Positions 6,265-6,801 of a stretch of 6,801 bases of DNA are shown one piece after another; within the stretch, counting starts at the first letter, position 1, and each line of letters opens with the position of its first letter. The notes beneath the pieces are model-generated. The model was not told the origin of the DNA. It ran no database searches and saw nothing but the letters and a program-made list of their open reading frames with translations. The position numbers and the translations under genes were made by a program. Location: the NCBI GenBank assembly GCA_031254265.1, contig JAIRUV010000101.1:1-6801 (forward strand). The letters run 5' to 3'. The DNA comes from Candidatus Methanoplasma sp. GTDB lineage: Archaea; Thermoplasmatota; Thermoplasmata; Methanomassiliicoccales; Methanomethylophilaceae.

Positions 6265-6272
6265 GATCACCT
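6265..6272 (-). promoter_or_regulatory. Shine-Dalgarno of rps17, overlapping the rnp1 stop
   Basis: AGGTGATC on the minus strand, 3 nt before ATG 6261. It is complementary to the archaeal 16S rRNA 3' end over its full length. The central TGA (6269-6267) is the rnp1 stop codon. It favours ATG 6261 over GTG 6270, because that GTG lies inside the site itself. Confidence 0.85.
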
Positions 6273-6503
6273 GACCTTTTTTATTCTGTCTTCTGGTCGG
6301 TGTTGTATCTCTGTGCCTTTGATATCCATGTGTACGCCTTCATAAGTGAACCTGAAATCATTGCCTGGTTTCGGTACCATTCTTTCAGTTCCGGCCGATG
6401 AGATGGTGAACGTGTTCTTCGTCTCGTCTACCACTTTCCCGGAAATTCCCGAGTATGGTGCTGACAGCACTACCACGTCCAGTCCAATGAGTTCCGATCT
6501 CAT
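6267..6503 (-). CDS. rnp1: Ribonuclease P protein component 1 (Rpp29/Pop4 family)
   Basis: Protein subunit of archaeal RNase P, which removes the 5' leader of precursor tRNAs; Rpp29 pairs with Rpp21 and contacts the RNA specificity domain. The 78-residue product is a small Sm-like beta barrel with family landmarks: ELIGLDV near the N-terminus (residues 4-10), SGKVVDETKNT (21-31), a Phe-Arg-Phe strand (50-52), and the C-terminal signature RPEDRIKK (69-76). The frame could be extended to a TTG at 6530 or an ATG at 6521, giving up to 9 more residues. I chose the ATG at 6503 because a strong Shine-Dalgarno, AGGAGTGA, sits 4 nt upstream of it and the protein then starts where the family homology starts. 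It is separated from aIF1 by 29 nt, the widest gap in the window, and is followed 5 nt later by uS17. Its link to the ribosomal operon is known in archaea. Confidence 0.93.
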   Translation of the reverse strand: MRSELIGLDVVVLSAPYSGISGKVVDETKNTFTISSAGTERMVPKPGNDFRFTYEGVHMDIKGTEIQHRPEDRIKKVR

Positions 6504-6507
6504 GAAA

Positions 6508-6515
6508 TCACTCCT
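6508..6515 (-). promoter_or_regulatory. Shine-Dalgarno deciding the rnp1 start
   Basis: AGGAGTGA on the minus strand, 4 nt before ATG 6503. It rules in favour of this ATG over the upstream TTG (6530) and ATG (6521), neither of which has a comparable site. It lies in the 29-nt gap after aIF1, so it is not fused to a stop codon as at many other junctions here. Confidence 0.8.
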
Positions 6516-6532
6516 GTTCATCCTATCCAACT

Positions 6533-6801
6533 TTACCTGAGCTCTGTGCGGAATCCCATGTCTTCCAGCACGGCTTTCACTTTCTTTTTGTGATCACCCT
6601 GAAGCTCGATGCGGCCGTCTTTGTAAGCTCCTCCGGCGGCGCATTTTATCTTCAGTTGTTTGGCCAGGTCCTCGACGTCGAGGTCATTCTCATCTATGCC
6701 GTCGATCACCGTGACCATCTTGCCGTATCTTCTGCTGTCGACAGATATCCTTACGGTCTGCTGCTCTCGTGCGATCTCCTCGCACATGCAGAGTTCTTTC
6801 G
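6533..6801 (-). CDS. Translation initiation factor aIF1 (SUI1/eIF1 family), 5'-partial
   Basis: Archaeal homologue of eIF1/SUI1, a small factor that binds near the P site of the 30S subunit and enforces accurate start-codon selection. The SUI1 core is recognisable: RRYGKMVTVIDGID, then a Lys-rich strand, CAAGGAYKDGRIELQGDH, and a final helix ending in GFRTELR. The first ATG inside the window (6787) would give 84 residues, but the frame stays open to the window edge and reads K-E-L-C before that Met. This gives KELCMCEEIA, which matches the usual archaeal aIF1 N-terminus where a CxC forms the second half of a zinc-ribbon-like Cys cluster. The true start is therefore probably outside the window and the gene is 5'-partial. 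It ends in TAA. Its place just upstream of rnp1 and uS17 is the common archaeal order. The identity is secure; the start is inferred. Confidence 0.93.
   Translation of the reverse strand, partial: KELCMCEEIAREQQTVRISVDSRRYGKMVTVIDGIDENDLDVEDLAKQLKIKCAAGGAYKDGRIELQGDHKKKVKAVLEDMGFRTELR

Noticed and set aside
1..6801. Search for CRISPR, mobile elements, tRNA, terminators or a novel defence or metabolic system
   Set aside because: Coding density is almost complete, every gene is a recognised translation or RNase P component, and no gap exceeds 29 nt.

Overview
The window is a stretch of the archaeal 'spc'-type ribosomal protein operon. Fifteen genes all lie on the minus strand. Read in the direction of transcription, from the high-coordinate end to the low, the order is aIF1/SUI1 (5' end cut by the window edge), RNase P protein 1 (Rpp29), uS17, uL14, uL24, eS4, uL5, uS14, uS8, uL6, eL32, eL19, uL18, uS5 and uL30. 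The archaea/eukaryote-only proteins eS4, eL32 and eL19, together with Rpp29 and SUI1 sitting among the ribosomal genes, make this archaeal and exclude a bacterium. The moderate GC content and the eL32 with a long helix-hairpin-helix N-terminal extension point to a euryarchaeal-type lineage. A mesophilic member of the Thermoplasmatota, such as Methanomassiliicoccales, is my best guess, but that is inference by protein resemblance only.

Layout: 6801-6267 holds the two non-ribosomal genes (start-codon selection factor and RNase P subunit). 6261-5139 holds uS17, uL14 and uL24. 5142-3386 holds eS4, uL5, uS14 and uS8. 3375-1650 holds uL6, eL32 and eL19. 1650-4 holds uL18, uS5 and uL30. The window ends 3 nt after the uL30 stop, so the usual downstream genes (uL15, SecY) are not visible. 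The largest intergenic gap is 29 nt. I see no room for an internal promoter, no terminator, no tRNA or rRNA, no repeats, no mobile element and no CRISPR.

The genes act together in translation. uL5 and uL18 bind 5S rRNA in the central protuberance. uS5, uS8, uS17, uS14 and eS4 build the small subunit. uL14, uL24, uL6, eL19, eL32 and uL30 build the large subunit. aIF1 acts in start-site selection, and Rpp29 in tRNA 5' maturation. Nearly every junction is arranged for translational coupling: ATGA/GTGA or TGATG overlaps, or a TGA stop embedded in the Shine-Dalgarno sequence of the next gene. Several starts were moved from the longest possible reading frame to an internal ATG on the strength of these Shine-Dalgarno sites, and the short uS14 gene (48 codons) was found by reading between uL5 and uS8.

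I found no undescribed system. This is core housekeeping DNA. The points worth a second look are the eL32 extension, the systematic stop/Shine-Dalgarno fusion, and several start-site corrections.
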